Origin: DATFFO01 sp963744905
Lineage (GTDB): Bacteria; Actinomycetota; Acidimicrobiia; Spongiisociales; ZC4RG35
Direction of reading: 5' to 3'
DNA length: 64,000 nt
NCBI GenBank assembly: GCA_963744905.1
Contig: CAVUUV010000003.1
Location: forward strand, 496,001-560,000
The notes beneath the pieces were generated by a model. It was not told the DNA's origin and ran no database searches. It worked only from the letters and a program-made list of their open reading frames with translations. Position numbers and translations under genes: made by a program. Position 1 is the stretch's first letter, and each line of letters begins with the position of its first letter. Shown one piece after another: positions 7,788-16,127 of this stretch.

Positions 7788-8547
7788 CATCTGGACCATG
7801 GCCAAGCGAAGCCTGCGTCATACGACACGCAGTCTCGACACGATCATCACGGTCGTCTTGATGCCGATCGCTCTCCTGCTCCTGTTCGTCTACGTGTTCG
7901 GTGGCGCCCTCGGTGAACAGACCGGCTCGATCGACTATGTGGACTTCATCACGCCCGCCGTAATAATCATGACGGTCGCCAGCGGCATCGCCTATGCCGC
8001 GGTGCGGCTCAGCATGGATCTGCAGAAAGGCATCATCGGCCGGTTCCGGACCATGCCGGTGGCACCTTCGTCGGTCTTGAGCGGCCAGGCCCTGTCGTCG
8101 ACGCTCTCGAACCTCTTCTCCTCCCTCCTCGTGTTCGTGGTGGCGTTCGTGGTCGGGTTTCGCTCGGCTGCGGGAGCGTCCGGGTGGCTGTGGTTCGTGG
8201 GCCTTCTGGTCTTGTTCACGCTGGCTACGACCTGGATGGCCATGTTCTTCGGCCTGTTGGCCAGAACGGTCGAAGGCGCCGGTGCTTTCTCCTACATCCT
8301 GCTGCTCCTGATCTTCATCAGCCCCGGGTTCGTGCCGACCGACTCGATGACCCCGTTGCTGCGGGGCTTTGCCGAGCATCAGCCCATGACACCGATCATC
8401 GAGACGATGCGCTCACTGTTGACGGAGGGCACACCGGGCAATCACCTCTGGGTCGCCCTTGCCTGGAGCGTGGGCATCCTGGTCGTGTCATACACCCTTG
8501 CGTTGAGCGTCTACCGACACAGGGAGCCCATCACGCTCTCCCAGTAG
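7771..8547 (+). CDS. DrrB-like ABC-2 permease
   Basis: A 258-residue ABC-2 type membrane protein with six predicted spans, starting TIITVVLMPIALLLLFVYVFGGAL and including the conserved RFRTMPVAPSSVLSGQ loop and YILLLLIFISPGFVPTDSM. It starts at a GTG inside the 3' end of the ATPase gene. It would form the pore of a drug- or lipid-type exporter with that ATPase. A decayed TetR-type regulator gene follows on the other strand, so the exporter may once have had a second regulator. Confidence 0.87.
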   Translation: MRTLSDIWTMAKRSLRHTTRSLDTIITVVLMPIALLLLFVYVFGGALGEQTGSIDYVDFITPAVIIMTVASGIAYAAVRLSMDLQKGIIGRFRTMPVAPSSVLSGQALSSTLSNLFSSLLVFVVAFVVGFRSAAGASGWLWFVGLLVLFTLATTWMAMFFGLLARTVEGAGAFSYILLLLIFISPGFVPTDSMTPLLRGFAEHQPMTPIIETMRSLLTEGTPGNHLWVALAWSVGILVVSYTLALSVYRHREPITLSQ

Positions 8548-8579
8548 TGCGCCGACTGACAGCGGGTCGGGAAGCCGTG

Positions 8580-8880
8580 CTATTCGAACAGCTGGGCCGC
8601 CAACGTGGCGATGGTCCATTCCACCCACTCCTCGTGGGACCATCCCGACACCTCCACCAGGAAGTGGTAGACGTCCATGCCCACGTGGAGCAACCGGAGA
8701 TGATTGGCGCGTTGGAGATCCAGCCCCGGGCCCAGCGGCGCCTTGGCACGCAGGACTTCGAGCACCTCTGCATAACCCTCGACACGCTACCGCTCGTGGC
8801 GATCGACGACCTCGGCGACGGTATCGAGGACGGCATGTCTGTGCTCGTAGCCCGATGGGGACGTTACGCGAGGGGCTACG
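8580..8880 (-). pseudogene. Remnant of a TetR-type regulator (C-terminal part)
   Basis: The minus strand reads GYEHRHAVLDTVAEVVDRHER, then an in-frame TAG (8787-8789), then VEGYAEVLEVLRAKAPLG and finally LRLLHVGMDVYHFLVEVSG and HEEWVEWTIATLAAQLFE before the stop at 8580. The ending resembles ligand-binding domains of TetR regulators. No helix-turn-helix half is found upstream, so the gene is both interrupted and truncated. The family assignment rests on the C-terminal pattern and is moderate. Confidence 0.5.
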
Positions 8881-8933
8881 CAGGTCGTCGGCGTCGACGC
8901 TCAGTCCAGAGAAGGAAGATGGGAGTGGATGCG

Positions 8934-8961
8934 TTGCAGCAGTCACGGCTGGGCCTATAGT
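8934..8961 (+). promoter_or_regulatory. Promoter of the cysteine-leader/sulfur operon
   Basis: TTGCAG (8934-8939) and TATAGT (8956-8961) are separated by 16 bases. The expected start site lies about seven bases on, at or just before the leader ATG at 8971, so the leader peptide would be translated from a leaderless or near-leaderless transcript. Confidence 0.55.
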
Positions 8962-8970
8962 GATCTACAC

Positions 8971-9033
8971 ATGGCCGTTTTCGTTGCCGTCGCTGCTTGT
9001 TGTACCTGTCCTGGGTGCGGGAGGCGCGCGTAA
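8971..9033 (+). CDS. Cysteine-rich leader peptide
   Basis: A 20-codon frame: ATG, eight further small/hydrophobic residues (MAVFVAVAA), then CCTCPGC, GRRA and a TAA stop. Four of seven consecutive codons are Cys (TGT TGT ... TGT ... TGC). It has no ribosome site and starts about ten bases after a -10 box. It sits 80 bases before a PLP-dependent cysteine synthase gene, with an intrinsic terminator between. Polycysteine leaderless uORFs controlling sulfur genes are described in mycobacteria; this looks like the same principle. Confidence 0.7.
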   Translation: MAVFVAVAACCTCPGCGRRA

Positions 9034-9067
9034 CGGTCCACTGAACGTTCACCGAGACAGCACACCG

Positions 9068-9101
9068 ACCCGCATTCTCTGGATGCGGGTTTTTCTTTTT
9101 T
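9068..9101 (+). terminator. Intrinsic terminator (attenuator) before the cysteine synthase gene
   Basis: ACCCGCAT (9068-9075) pairs with ATGCGGGT (9083-9090) around a 7-base loop, followed by a T-rich run with one C to 9101. The next gene starts at 9114, so the terminator lies inside its own leader. TGCGGG at 9016-9021, within the Cys codons of the leader peptide, is complementary to the 5' arm (CCCGCA, 9069-9074) and could form the alternative antiterminator. Confidence 0.75.
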
Positions 9102-9113
9102 CTGGAGGCGAGT

Positions 9114-10094
9114 ATGACCGCAATCTCACCGCCCGGTCTGGGCACGGACACCACCCTGCGACGCTACAACGACATCAGGGAGCTGCTTCCCGATGTCGAG
9201 AATCCCACACCATTGGTACGGGTTGGCCGCGTCTTGCCGCCCGCAAGCGAGCTCACCCTGTTCCTCAAGCTGGAGTGGCTGAATCCGTTCGGGTCGGTCA
9301 AGGACCGAGCAGCGGCAGTCATGATCGAGGAGTTGGCAACCCGCCGCGACGGTAGGGAACTGGTCGAGGCATCGTCGGGTAATACCGCCATCGCCCTGGC
9401 CGCCCTGGCAGCTCTCGAGGGCACACGCTTGACCGTGACCATTCCCGACGGGGTCCCCGAGGAGAAGAAGGTCCTGTTGCGCATGCTCGGGGCGGAGGTT
9501 TGGCCCACACCCGACGACCTGTGCCCGGTCGATCATCCCAAGGACGGGGCAATCGCCCTGGCTCGCTCCCTGGCCGCCAGCGAAGGAGGCGGTCGCTATC
9601 TGATGGTGGACCAGTACCGGAACCCGTTCAACGTCGAGGCGCACTATCGCACCACCGGTCCCGAGATCTGGCGCCAGACAGGGGGTGACCTGGCCTACTT
9701 CTTCGCCGGTCTGGGCACGTGCGGGACCATCACCGGCGTGGGCCGGTTCCTGAAGGAACAGGACCCGTCGATCGAGGTCGTGGGCATCGAGCCCCAGCCC
9801 GGCCATCGCCTACCCGGGCTCAAGAGCCTGGCCGAGGCGAGTGAGCCGGAGATTCTCGACTGGTCTGTCATCGACCAGGTGGTGCGAGTGGACGACGAGC
9901 CCGCTTACGCCATGACCCGGCGGCTGTTCCGGGAGGAGGGCCTCATCGTGGGACCGTCTACCGGAGCCGTCGTCCACGCCGCCTCCCAGATCGCGGGCGA
10001 GGGCCTGGCGGTGGGCATATCGCCAGACGGGGGCCAGAAATACACGAGCTACTTCGCCGAGTTGCTCGGCGACGAAGGACTCCCCGGAGTCTGA
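9114..10094 (+). CDS. PLP-dependent cysteine synthase family protein
   Basis: A 326-residue fold-type II PLP enzyme. NPFGSVKDRAA carries the PLP lysine, EASSGNTAIALA is the substrate loop, and FAGLGTCGTITGVG is the phosphate-binding glycine loop, with Cys where GTGGT usually has the second Gly. The SPDGGQKY block near the end is typical of CysK/CysM. It should make cysteine from activated serine (O-acetyl- or O-phosphoserine) and a sulfur donor. It is followed by TusA and DsrE genes, which suggests that sulfur may arrive as a protein persulfide rather than free sulfide. Start: ATG with GGAGG nine bases upstream. The acceptor specificity is open, so no symbol is assigned. Confidence 0.85.
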   Translation: MTAISPPGLGTDTTLRRYNDIRELLPDVENPTPLVRVGRVLPPASELTLFLKLEWLNPFGSVKDRAAAVMIEELATRRDGRELVEASSGNTAIALAALAALEGTRLTVTIPDGVPEEKKVLLRMLGAEVWPTPDDLCPVDHPKDGAIALARSLAASEGGGRYLMVDQYRNPFNVEAHYRTTGPEIWRQTGGDLAYFFAGLGTCGTITGVGRFLKEQDPSIEVVGIEPQPGHRLPGLKSLAEASEPEILDWSVIDQVVRVDDEPAYAMTRRLFREEGLIVGPSTGAVVHAASQIAGEGLAVGISPDGGQKYTSYFAELLGDEGLPGV

Positions 10095-10109
10095 GAAAGG
10101 AGACCGAAG

Positions 10110-10370
10110 ATGACTAGACCATCAGCCGCCGACGTGGAGGTGACCGAACACCTCGACTGCTCCGGGCTCCTCTGCCCCCTGCCCGTCTACAAGGCCGGCG
10201 TGGTGCTGAACCGGCTCGCCCCCGGCGAGGTCCTGGAGCTCATCACCACCGACCCCGGCGCCCTCGAAGACGTCCCTGCACTAGCCCGGCAGAGGGGCGA
10301 TCGACTGGTGGGCTCTCAGCAGTCCGGCGACTCGCACGTGTTCTGGTTGGAGAAGGGTGGAGCCCGATGA
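10110..10370 (+). CDS. TusA-like sulfurtransferase
   Basis: An 86-residue protein with the hallmark DCSGLLCPLPVYKA; the Cys of CPLP carries the persulfide in TusA/SirA proteins. The rest (ELITTDPGALEDVPALARQRG) matches the small two-layer fold. AAAGGAG precedes the ATG. It overlaps the DsrE-like gene by four bases (ATGA), so the two are made together. It probably relays sulfur between a donor and the upstream cysteine synthase or other acceptors. Confidence 0.88.
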   Translation: MTRPSAADVEVTEHLDCSGLLCPLPVYKAGVVLNRLAPGEVLELITTDPGALEDVPALARQRGDRLVGSQQSGDSHVFWLEKGGAR

Positions 10371-10876
10371 CCGCGCTTCCTCTCGACGATCTCAACCCCG
10401 AGGCCGGGCCACGCCCCAAGAGGCTCGCCCTGGTCGCCTCGAAGGGGACGCTCGATCAGGCCTACCCCCCGCTGATCCTGGCTTCGACCGCGGCCAGCCT
10501 GGGATGGGAGGCGGGCATCTACTTCACCTTCTACGGCCTCGACATCCTGCATCGCAAGCGGTTGGAGAAGCTCAAGGTGGCCTCGCTGGCCAATCCGTCC
10601 GGTCCCGTGCAGGTTCCCAATCTGCTCGGCGTCGTCCCGGGAGCTACGGCTGCCGCCACCAAGGTGATGCGTAAATGGATGAAGGATGCCTCCATGCCCG
10701 ACGTGCCCGAGTTCTTGGCGATGGTCAGGGACCTGGGTGTGCGGATCTTCGCCTGTTCCACCACGATGGGTGTGATGGGTGTGAGCGAGGACGACCTGAT
10801 CGAGGGATGCGACATCGCCGGGGCGGCCGCATTCCTGGACTTCGCCGCCGACGCCGACGTCCAGCTGTTCGTCTGA
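10367..10876 (+). CDS. DsrE/DsrF-like family protein
   Basis: A 169-residue DsrE-type protein: KRLALVASKGTLDQAYPPLILASTAASLG at the N-terminus, an FYGLDILHR segment, and VRIFACSTTMGVMGVSEDDLIEG with the conserved Cys (about residue 127) that carries sulfane sulfur in this family. Large DsrE proteins of this kind usually neighbour TusA and rhodaneses in sulfur-handling operons. No membrane segment is seen. It is the last gene of the attenuator-led operon. Confidence 0.82.
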   Translation: MTALPLDDLNPEAGPRPKRLALVASKGTLDQAYPPLILASTAASLGWEAGIYFTFYGLDILHRKRLEKLKVASLANPSGPVQVPNLLGVVPGATAAATKVMRKWMKDASMPDVPEFLAMVRDLGVRIFACSTTMGVMGVSEDDLIEGCDIAGAAAFLDFAADADVQLFV

Positions 10877-11274
10877 CGTTCAGAGCGGAAGGGCAGCCGG
10901 GATCAGTGCCTGGAAGAAGGGATGGATCTGCTGGGACTGGTCTGCGTCGGCGCCCTGCAGAGAGGATTCTTCTTGAGGCTCTCACAGACCACCTCCACAT
11001 ATCCCGGTCGTCCTCTGCTGCCCAACGCCGGAATCGCTCGAATCCCTTCGCCGGCGACGGGGCGATCGAAACGCCAGGGAAACGTGAACCGCTGGTGAGG
11101 ACGGAGTTCTCGGCTTTCATCAATTCGCATCATTTCCCGTTCCATCCCATCGTCTCGCGCGGTGGTCGAGCGATGGGGCGACGAGTCGGTTCGCTGGTCG
11201 GGCTTGGATGGACCCGTTGAGACCTCTATATCGACTCGATCTGCATCAGCGGAACCCCGGCTGCCGTCGACGAG
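10877..11274. other. Intergenic stretch without a supported gene
   Basis: About 400 bases between the convergent DsrE-like and LuxR-type genes. Overlapping open frames on both strands are Arg/Ser-rich and resemble no family. No hairpin followed by a T-run was found. Confidence 0.4.
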
Positions 11275-12687
11275 TCACCCGCTCGTCTGACGTGTCTGCC
11301 AGGCAGCGATGCCCACCCGGGACCCAACGCCTAGTTTGAGCATGATCCGGCTGACGTGGCTCTCCACGGTTCGCTCCGATAGGAACAATCGGGCTGCGAT
11401 GGCGGCGTTGCTGAGTCCCTCGGCGACGAGGGCAGACACCGCCTGCTCGCGCGGACTCAGCGGGCTTCCTGCACCGACCGTGGGTTGTAGCAGAGTCTGC
11501 ACACGTGCAGCCAGCGTCTTCATCCCGAGCCTCTCGGCCAGTTCCAACGCACCGGTGGCGTGGTCACTGCGCGCCCTGCTGCGCGGGTGGTCGAGCTCAG
11601 CCAACTCGGTGAGCGTGACTGCTTCGAAAGGGCGGGCGCCAAGTGATCTGCACGCGGCAAGCGCTGACTCGAAGTGTTCTCGCGCATCGTCGCGTTTGCC
11701 CATGAGTCGCGTCAACGTTCCGCGAGCCAGATCGACAGGCCCCTCATATGGACCGCGGGCGGACGCGATGGCGTGAAGGCCGGCGTAGGGGTTGAGCTGG
11801 TCGTAGATGATGCTCGCCGACTCAACATCGCCCAGCCAGCAGCAGATCGCCGCGTATCCGACCAGCGCGATCAGGAACTCCGGGGCCTCGGGCGGCAGAG
11901 TCAAGTGGGATCGAACTTGATACCAGATCGGCTCCGCCTCCTCACGTTCATTGATCGCTTCGAGGGCGAGGCAGAGCCAGGCACGGGCGCTGAAGGGCAG
12001 ACGGTGGACAACCTGGCGCACCTCGTCGACCACCTCCTCTGCGCCCTCGCCGGTGAGCCGGGCGATCGATGATCGGAAGACGAGATCGAGGTAGGTGCCG
12101 TCACCGCCGAGCAGGCGGGCTTCTTCCACCAGATTAAGCGCATCGTCGAATCTCCCCTCGAGTCCCGCTTGGGAAGCGCGAACGTGGAGAACATGCGCGG
12201 ACAAAGGCATGCCTGCCCGTACCGCCAGGGGGGTCAACGCTGCCAACTCGCCCAGGAGCCGGGTGCGATCGCCGATAGTGGCGTGCGCGTCCATGAGCCA
12301 GAGGCGGCCCCATCCTTGATGATCGGGAACGCCACTCGCTAGTCCGATGGCCACCGCGGCTCGGCCGGCTTCGGCCAGCTCGTCGACACGTTTTGGATCG
12401 TGCGCTCCTGCGACCGCTGCCTGAAGGGAAAGAAATTCCGCCTCGGGATTGGCTACGGTCGCCGGTTGAGGATCGTGATGGAAGGGGTTGCGGGTCGCAG
12501 TCAACTGCGCCTCGACAGAGCGGTGCAGCTCGCTATCAGGTGCGAGGTCCGCGAGGACCTCAGCTGCCAACGCATGGACCTGGGCCCGAATGAGAGGATC
12601 GATTGGGCTGCGCACCAGAGTCGCCGCCGCAGCCAACGTAGCATCGTCTCGTGCTCGCCGGGCCGACTCGATAGCCCGAGTCGCCAA
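11275..12687 (-). CDS. LuxR-type regulator lacking the N-terminal ATPase
   Basis: A 470-residue protein ending in a LuxR helix-turn-helix (SPLSPREQAVSALVAEGLSNAAIAARLFLSERTVESHVSRIMLKLGV). The preceding 380 residues are helical repeats like the TPR-type middle of large LAL/MalT regulators. The P-loop ATPase that normally comes first is absent: the frame is closed by a TGA about 60 bases above the TTG used here. It is thus either a gene cut down at its 5' end or a decayed one. The start is uncertain (TTG 12687; there is no ATG or good ribosome site). Confidence 0.65.
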   Translation of the reverse strand: MATRAIESARRARDDATLAAAATLVRSPIDPLIRAQVHALAAEVLADLAPDSELHRSVEAQLTATRNPFHHDPQPATVANPEAEFLSLQAAVAGAHDPKRVDELAEAGRAAVAIGLASGVPDHQGWGRLWLMDAHATIGDRTRLLGELAALTPLAVRAGMPLSAHVLHVRASQAGLEGRFDDALNLVEEARLLGGDGTYLDLVFRSSIARLTGEGAEEVVDEVRQVVHRLPFSARAWLCLALEAINEREEAEPIWYQVRSHLTLPPEAPEFLIALVGYAAICCWLGDVESASIIYDQLNPYAGLHAIASARGPYEGPVDLARGTLTRLMGKRDDAREHFESALAACRSLGARPFEAVTLTELAELDHPRSRARSDHATGALELAERLGMKTLAARVQTLLQPTVGAGSPLSPREQAVSALVAEGLSNAAIAARLFLSERTVESHVSRIMLKLGVGSRVGIAAWQTRQTSG

Positions 12688-12908
12688 TCGCAGAGTCTCC
12701 TCGATGTCGCCGGCGCTATACCGCTCACGGGCAAGCAGCGAGGAGATCGTCGTTCACATCCACAGAGGATAATGAGCAATTCAGGGTCAGCACGGATGTC
12801 GGCTGGCGACCGAGTCCATACAGTCCGTACGTGGACGCGGCACGTAGCAAATAGCGCTACCTGATCAATACGCGGAACGAGCGCGCGACACGCAGAAGGG
12901 CGAGACCC

Positions 12909-13532
12909 ATGGCAGTCAGCAACACGTCAACCCCACCGGGCCGAACCACGGCACAATGGCGGTGGGTCGGTGCTCTTGTGGTCGCCGGCGCCGTTCTGCC
13001 CGTGGTGGCGAGCGCCGTGCTCGGCAGCATCACCACCGACTACGGCGACGGCACATGGGCCGGCACCGTCCAGCCCACCGCCTTTCTCCTGCTCTCCGTC
13101 GGTCTGGCGGTAGGCCACCTGCTGGTGGTGGTCGGCTACCGTGAGGTGGCTCGACTCACCACTGGCGCTGGGTCCAGGCTCGCGGCACTCGGCGGGCTCG
13201 GCACGGCCGCTGTGGCTGCTGTCGAGATCTGGTCCGGACTCGAGGCAGAGACCGACCTGGGCGCGCCCGTGATCGACGTCCTGAATGGCTCCTACTTCGT
13301 CTGCTCGCTCCTCATCCTCGTCGGCACACTGGGCGCCGGCATCGTGCTCACGCGCGCGAAGTCGAAGTTCGGTATGCCGTTGCTGGTGAACGGCGGGTTC
13401 TTCCTGCTGGTGATACCGGTTCGATTCTTGGCCAGTGACGCGCTCGCCATCGCGGCCCTGGTGATCTGGAGCCTGCTCTACGTCTGGCTCGGCATCGTGC
13501 TCGGCATCCGGCGAGAGCGGGTGCGCTCATGA
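12909..13532 (+). CDS. Uncharacterised membrane protein
   Basis: A 207-residue protein with six likely membrane spans (VGALVVAGAVLPVVASAVLG, FLLLSVGLAVGHLLVVVGY, LGGLGTAAVAAVEIW, YFVCSLLILVGTLGAGIVL, MPLLVNGGFFLLVIPVRFL, IAALVIWSLLYVWLGIVLGI). No family is recognised. Its stop overlaps, by ATGA, the start of a broken ABC ATPase gene, so it was probably the first gene of an ABC-type operon. Confidence 0.65.
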   Translation: MAVSNTSTPPGRTTAQWRWVGALVVAGAVLPVVASAVLGSITTDYGDGTWAGTVQPTAFLLLSVGLAVGHLLVVVGYREVARLTTGAGSRLAALGGLGTAAVAAVEIWSGLEAETDLGAPVIDVLNGSYFVCSLLILVGTLGAGIVLTRAKSKFGMPLLVNGGFFLLVIPVRFLASDALAIAALVIWSLLYVWLGIVLGIRRERVRS

Positions 13533-13639
13533 CCAGCAGCGACCGACTGATGGCCCCCACCGTTGTTGAACCGTCTCACCAAGACCTTCCGCGACACTGT
13601 CGCGGTCGAGGCTCGGCCGCGATCCAAGTCCGCGCGTGA
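13529..13639 (+). pseudogene. Stub of an ABC transporter ATPase gene
   Basis: The frame starting ATG 13529 reads MTSSDRLMAPTVVE; a one-base shift then gives LNRLTKTFRDTVAVE (13566-13610), the usual first strand of an ABC ATPase (LTKTF...AV). The Walker A region never follows: the sequence runs into the next gene at 13636. A complete ATPase gene of the same kind lies 560 bases downstream, so an older one was lost or replaced here. Confidence 0.55.
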
Positions 13640-14199
13640 CAACGAACCATGAAATCGCGATGGGCGCTCTCTGCGGGCTTGCCTGGGCATGTGGTCTGCG
13701 CGGATTCATGACTCAGGTGACGACGCGTCAGTCGACGGTCACATGGACTGGGACGTTCCTATGGGTTCTTGCGTCAGGAGTCGTTGTCGGGGCGATGCTC
13801 GGAATGGCAGAACATATCCGCCGCACCACGAAGAACCCTCGTGGTCGCTGGCTCGTCTGGTCGCCCTTCGTTTTCTCGATCATCCTGGTGGTCGACCTTA
13901 TCGTCCATGGCTCTACCCTCAACGGCGGAATCGGAGGTGGTGCCCTAGGAGTCCCGGCGCTCGGCGTGGTGGGTGCCTATTCCATCGCCGGACGCCGAAC
14001 TTGGGCCCGAATGGCATCTCTATTGGTGGCGCTGTCGCCCATCCCAATATGGGTTTTGGCCGCTTCCAATATCGGAGGGCCCCAACTCAGTATCCTCGAA
14101 CCCAAGGGGGCGTGGGTCGCCCTCTACTTCTGGAGCTTTCTCGCCGTCCTGATGATCTGGACCGCCGTTCCTCTTCGGATACCACCGAGGCGACCTTGA
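13636..14199 (+). CDS. Uncharacterised membrane protein
   Basis: A 187-residue protein with about five hydrophobic spans (MGALCGLAWACGLRGF, TFLWVLASGVVVGAMLGM, WSPFVFSIILVVDLIV, MASLLVALSPIPIWVLAAS, ALYFWSFLAVLMIWTAV). No family is recognised. It starts at GTG and overlaps the next ATPase gene by four bases (TTGA). Its position inside an ABC exporter operon suggests a membrane accessory role, which is an inference from context only. Confidence 0.6.
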   Translation: MTTNHEIAMGALCGLAWACGLRGFMTQVTTRQSTVTWTGTFLWVLASGVVVGAMLGMAEHIRRTTKNPRGRWLVWSPFVFSIILVVDLIVHGSTLNGGIGGGALGVPALGVVGAYSIAGRRTWARMASLLVALSPIPIWVLAASNIGGPQLSILEPKGAWVALYFWSFLAVLMIWTAVPLRIPPRRP

Positions 14200-15116
14200 C
14201 CGCTATCGAGCTGTGTGGCCTCACCAAGTGTTTCGAGGACATTCGGGCGGTCGACAACGTGAGCGCGATGATCACTGCGGGCCAGGTGACGGCGTTCCTC
14301 GGGCCCAACGGCGCCGGCAAGACGACCACCATGCGCATGTTGCTCGGGCTCGCTGCGCCGACCAGCGGCACCGCGACCTTTGACGGGAAGCGCTACGACG
14401 AACTGGCCGACCCCATCCGTCACGTCGGTGCGATGCTCGAAGCATCCGGCTACCACCCGGGTCGCACCGCGCTCGACCACCTGCGAATTCTCGCCACCGC
14501 GGCGAGATTGGCAGAGGACGCACCCATGCGAGTCCTCACCGCCACCGGGCTCGCTAAGGATGCGCTACGAAGGGTCGGTCAGTTCTCCCTCGGAATGCGC
14601 CAGCGTCTCGGCCTCGCGGCGGCGATGCTCGGTGACCCGGCGGTGCTCGTCCTCGACGAGCCGACAAACGGCCTCGACCCGCAGGGCACGCGGTGGCTGC
14701 GCGGGTACCTCCGCCAACTCGCCAGCGAGGGTCGTACGGTGTTCGTCTCCAGCCATGCCCTCAGCGAGGTAGAACAGACCGCCGACCACGTGCTGGTGAT
14801 CGTCAAGGGGCGACTCGTCCGGTCGGCAACCCTCGCCGCCCTGCACGCCGAGCTCGGCGTGGGCTGCCGGGTCCGAACCCCGGAGCCGGAGCGACTGGCA
14901 ACCATCCTGCAGGCCGCCGGCCACCGCTACCGCCATGTCGACCAGGATCTCGTTGTCGACGCCACCCCCCAACAAGTGGGCGAGCTCGCGGCCGCACACC
15001 GCGTCGTGCTGCACCACCTCACCCCGACCGGCGGACTGGAGGACGCTTTCTTCCGCCTCACCGAGCAGCCCGCAGCAGTCGACCACACGGGACCGCTCGA
15101 GGAGCGGCCGGCATGA
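14196..15116 (+). CDS. ABC-2 exporter ATPase
   Basis: A 306-residue ATPase from TTG 14196. IELCGLTKCFEDIRAVDNVS opens the domain; Walker A is GPNGAGKTTTM, signature FSLGMRQRLGLA, Walker B VLVLDEPTNGLDPQG, switch His in SSHALSEVEQTADH. The C-terminal 80 residues match the extension of bacitracin/lantibiotic-type exporters. It overlaps the following permease start (15113). The longer frame upstream is discarded because it overlaps the preceding membrane protein gene. Expected role: energising export of a peptide or lipid-like compound. Confidence 0.85.
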   Translation: MTAIELCGLTKCFEDIRAVDNVSAMITAGQVTAFLGPNGAGKTTTMRMLLGLAAPTSGTATFDGKRYDELADPIRHVGAMLEASGYHPGRTALDHLRILATAARLAEDAPMRVLTATGLAKDALRRVGQFSLGMRQRLGLAAAMLGDPAVLVLDEPTNGLDPQGTRWLRGYLRQLASEGRTVFVSSHALSEVEQTADHVLVIVKGRLVRSATLAALHAELGVGCRVRTPEPERLATILQAAGHRYRHVDQDLVVDATPQQVGELAAAHRVVLHHLTPTGGLEDAFFRLTEQPAAVDHTGPLEERPA

Positions 15117-15874
15117 AAGCGCTCACCGCGGCGGAGCTCCTCAAGCTGCGAAGTACCCGCACGCTGGGATGGCTCCTGGTCGGGACCCTGGCCATGGTCC
15201 TGGTGTCGATCGTCGCGACCATCCCTTCGACTGCTTCGACGAACAACGTGACGAACCTCGACAACCCGGCACTCTTGGCCCGCGTCGTCGGCATCAGCTT
15301 CCTCTGGCCCCAGTTGACGATCACGCTGCTGGGTGTGCTCTCCTACACCCAGGAGGTCCGCTACGGCACCATCACCTCGACATTCCTGGTCGAGCCGAAA
15401 CGGTACGGGGTGCTCGCTGCCAAGAGCGTGGCGCTCGCTGTCGTCAGCGCTGTCATGTCTGGCGCGACGCTCGTCTTCTCGACCGTCTCCGCCATCGCAC
15501 TCATCGCCATCAGGCACGGCAACGCAGTCTTCGGGACCGAATTCTGGCAGGTCGCCGCGGCCGGGTTCCTCGCCATGGCCTTGTCCAGCCTCATGGGTCT
15601 CGCCGTCGGTGCCCTATTCCGCAACCAGATCGTCGCCGTAACCGCCACGCTGGTCTGGCTGAGCTTTGGAGAACACCTACTCCTCGAGGCGCTCCCCCAG
15701 GTCGCCCAGTGGACAATCGCAGGATTGACCGCCGGGTTGCTCCAACTCGGTGCCGAGGCCACCACCAGCGGGACGCTGCTGAGCGCACCCACCGCCGGAT
15801 TGCTCCTTCTCGGGTACACCGCGGCCGCCGCTGCGATCGCCGGCATCGTCGCACCACGAAGAGACGTCCTATAG
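15113..15874 (+). CDS. ABC-2 family permease
   Basis: A 253-residue membrane protein starting MKALTAAELLKLRSTRTLGWLLVGTLAMVL, the common opening of ABC-2 permeases. Further spans include ISFLWPQLTITLLGVLSYTQEVRYGTI (the conserved E-RYGT motif), ALAVVSAVMSGATLVFSTVSAIALI, FLAMALSSLMGLAVGALF and LLLLGYTAAAAAIAGIV. It forms the channel for the ATPase encoded immediately upstream with a four-base overlap. Confidence 0.85.
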   Translation: MKALTAAELLKLRSTRTLGWLLVGTLAMVLVSIVATIPSTASTNNVTNLDNPALLARVVGISFLWPQLTITLLGVLSYTQEVRYGTITSTFLVEPKRYGVLAAKSVALAVVSAVMSGATLVFSTVSAIALIAIRHGNAVFGTEFWQVAAAGFLAMALSSLMGLAVGALFRNQIVAVTATLVWLSFGEHLLLEALPQVAQWTIAGLTAGLLQLGAEATTSGTLLSAPTAGLLLLGYTAAAAAIAGIVAPRRDVL

Positions 15875-16127
15875 CTCCCACCGGCGCTTGTCACCAACTA
15901 CGACTAGGCGGCCAAGCCATTCCACACAGGTAGCCGATCGACCACGTTCTCCAGGAAAGGTGCAGCGGTCTAACGGAAGATCGGTGCGAAGTCTCAGGCG
16001 AGCAGGAATCAAGAAGCAGCGGGTCCGGCCCGCCTGTAACTTGGGCAGCGAGCTGGGAGCGAAACCGTTCGTGGGCGTGAATCGACAACGCCCATCCAAA
16101 AGCAGCCACCAAGGAGGACCCAAGCAC

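Noticed and set aside
10675..11220. 181-residue plus-strand frame overlapping the DsrE-like gene
   Set aside because: Out of frame with a clear gene, Arg-rich and without a start signal.
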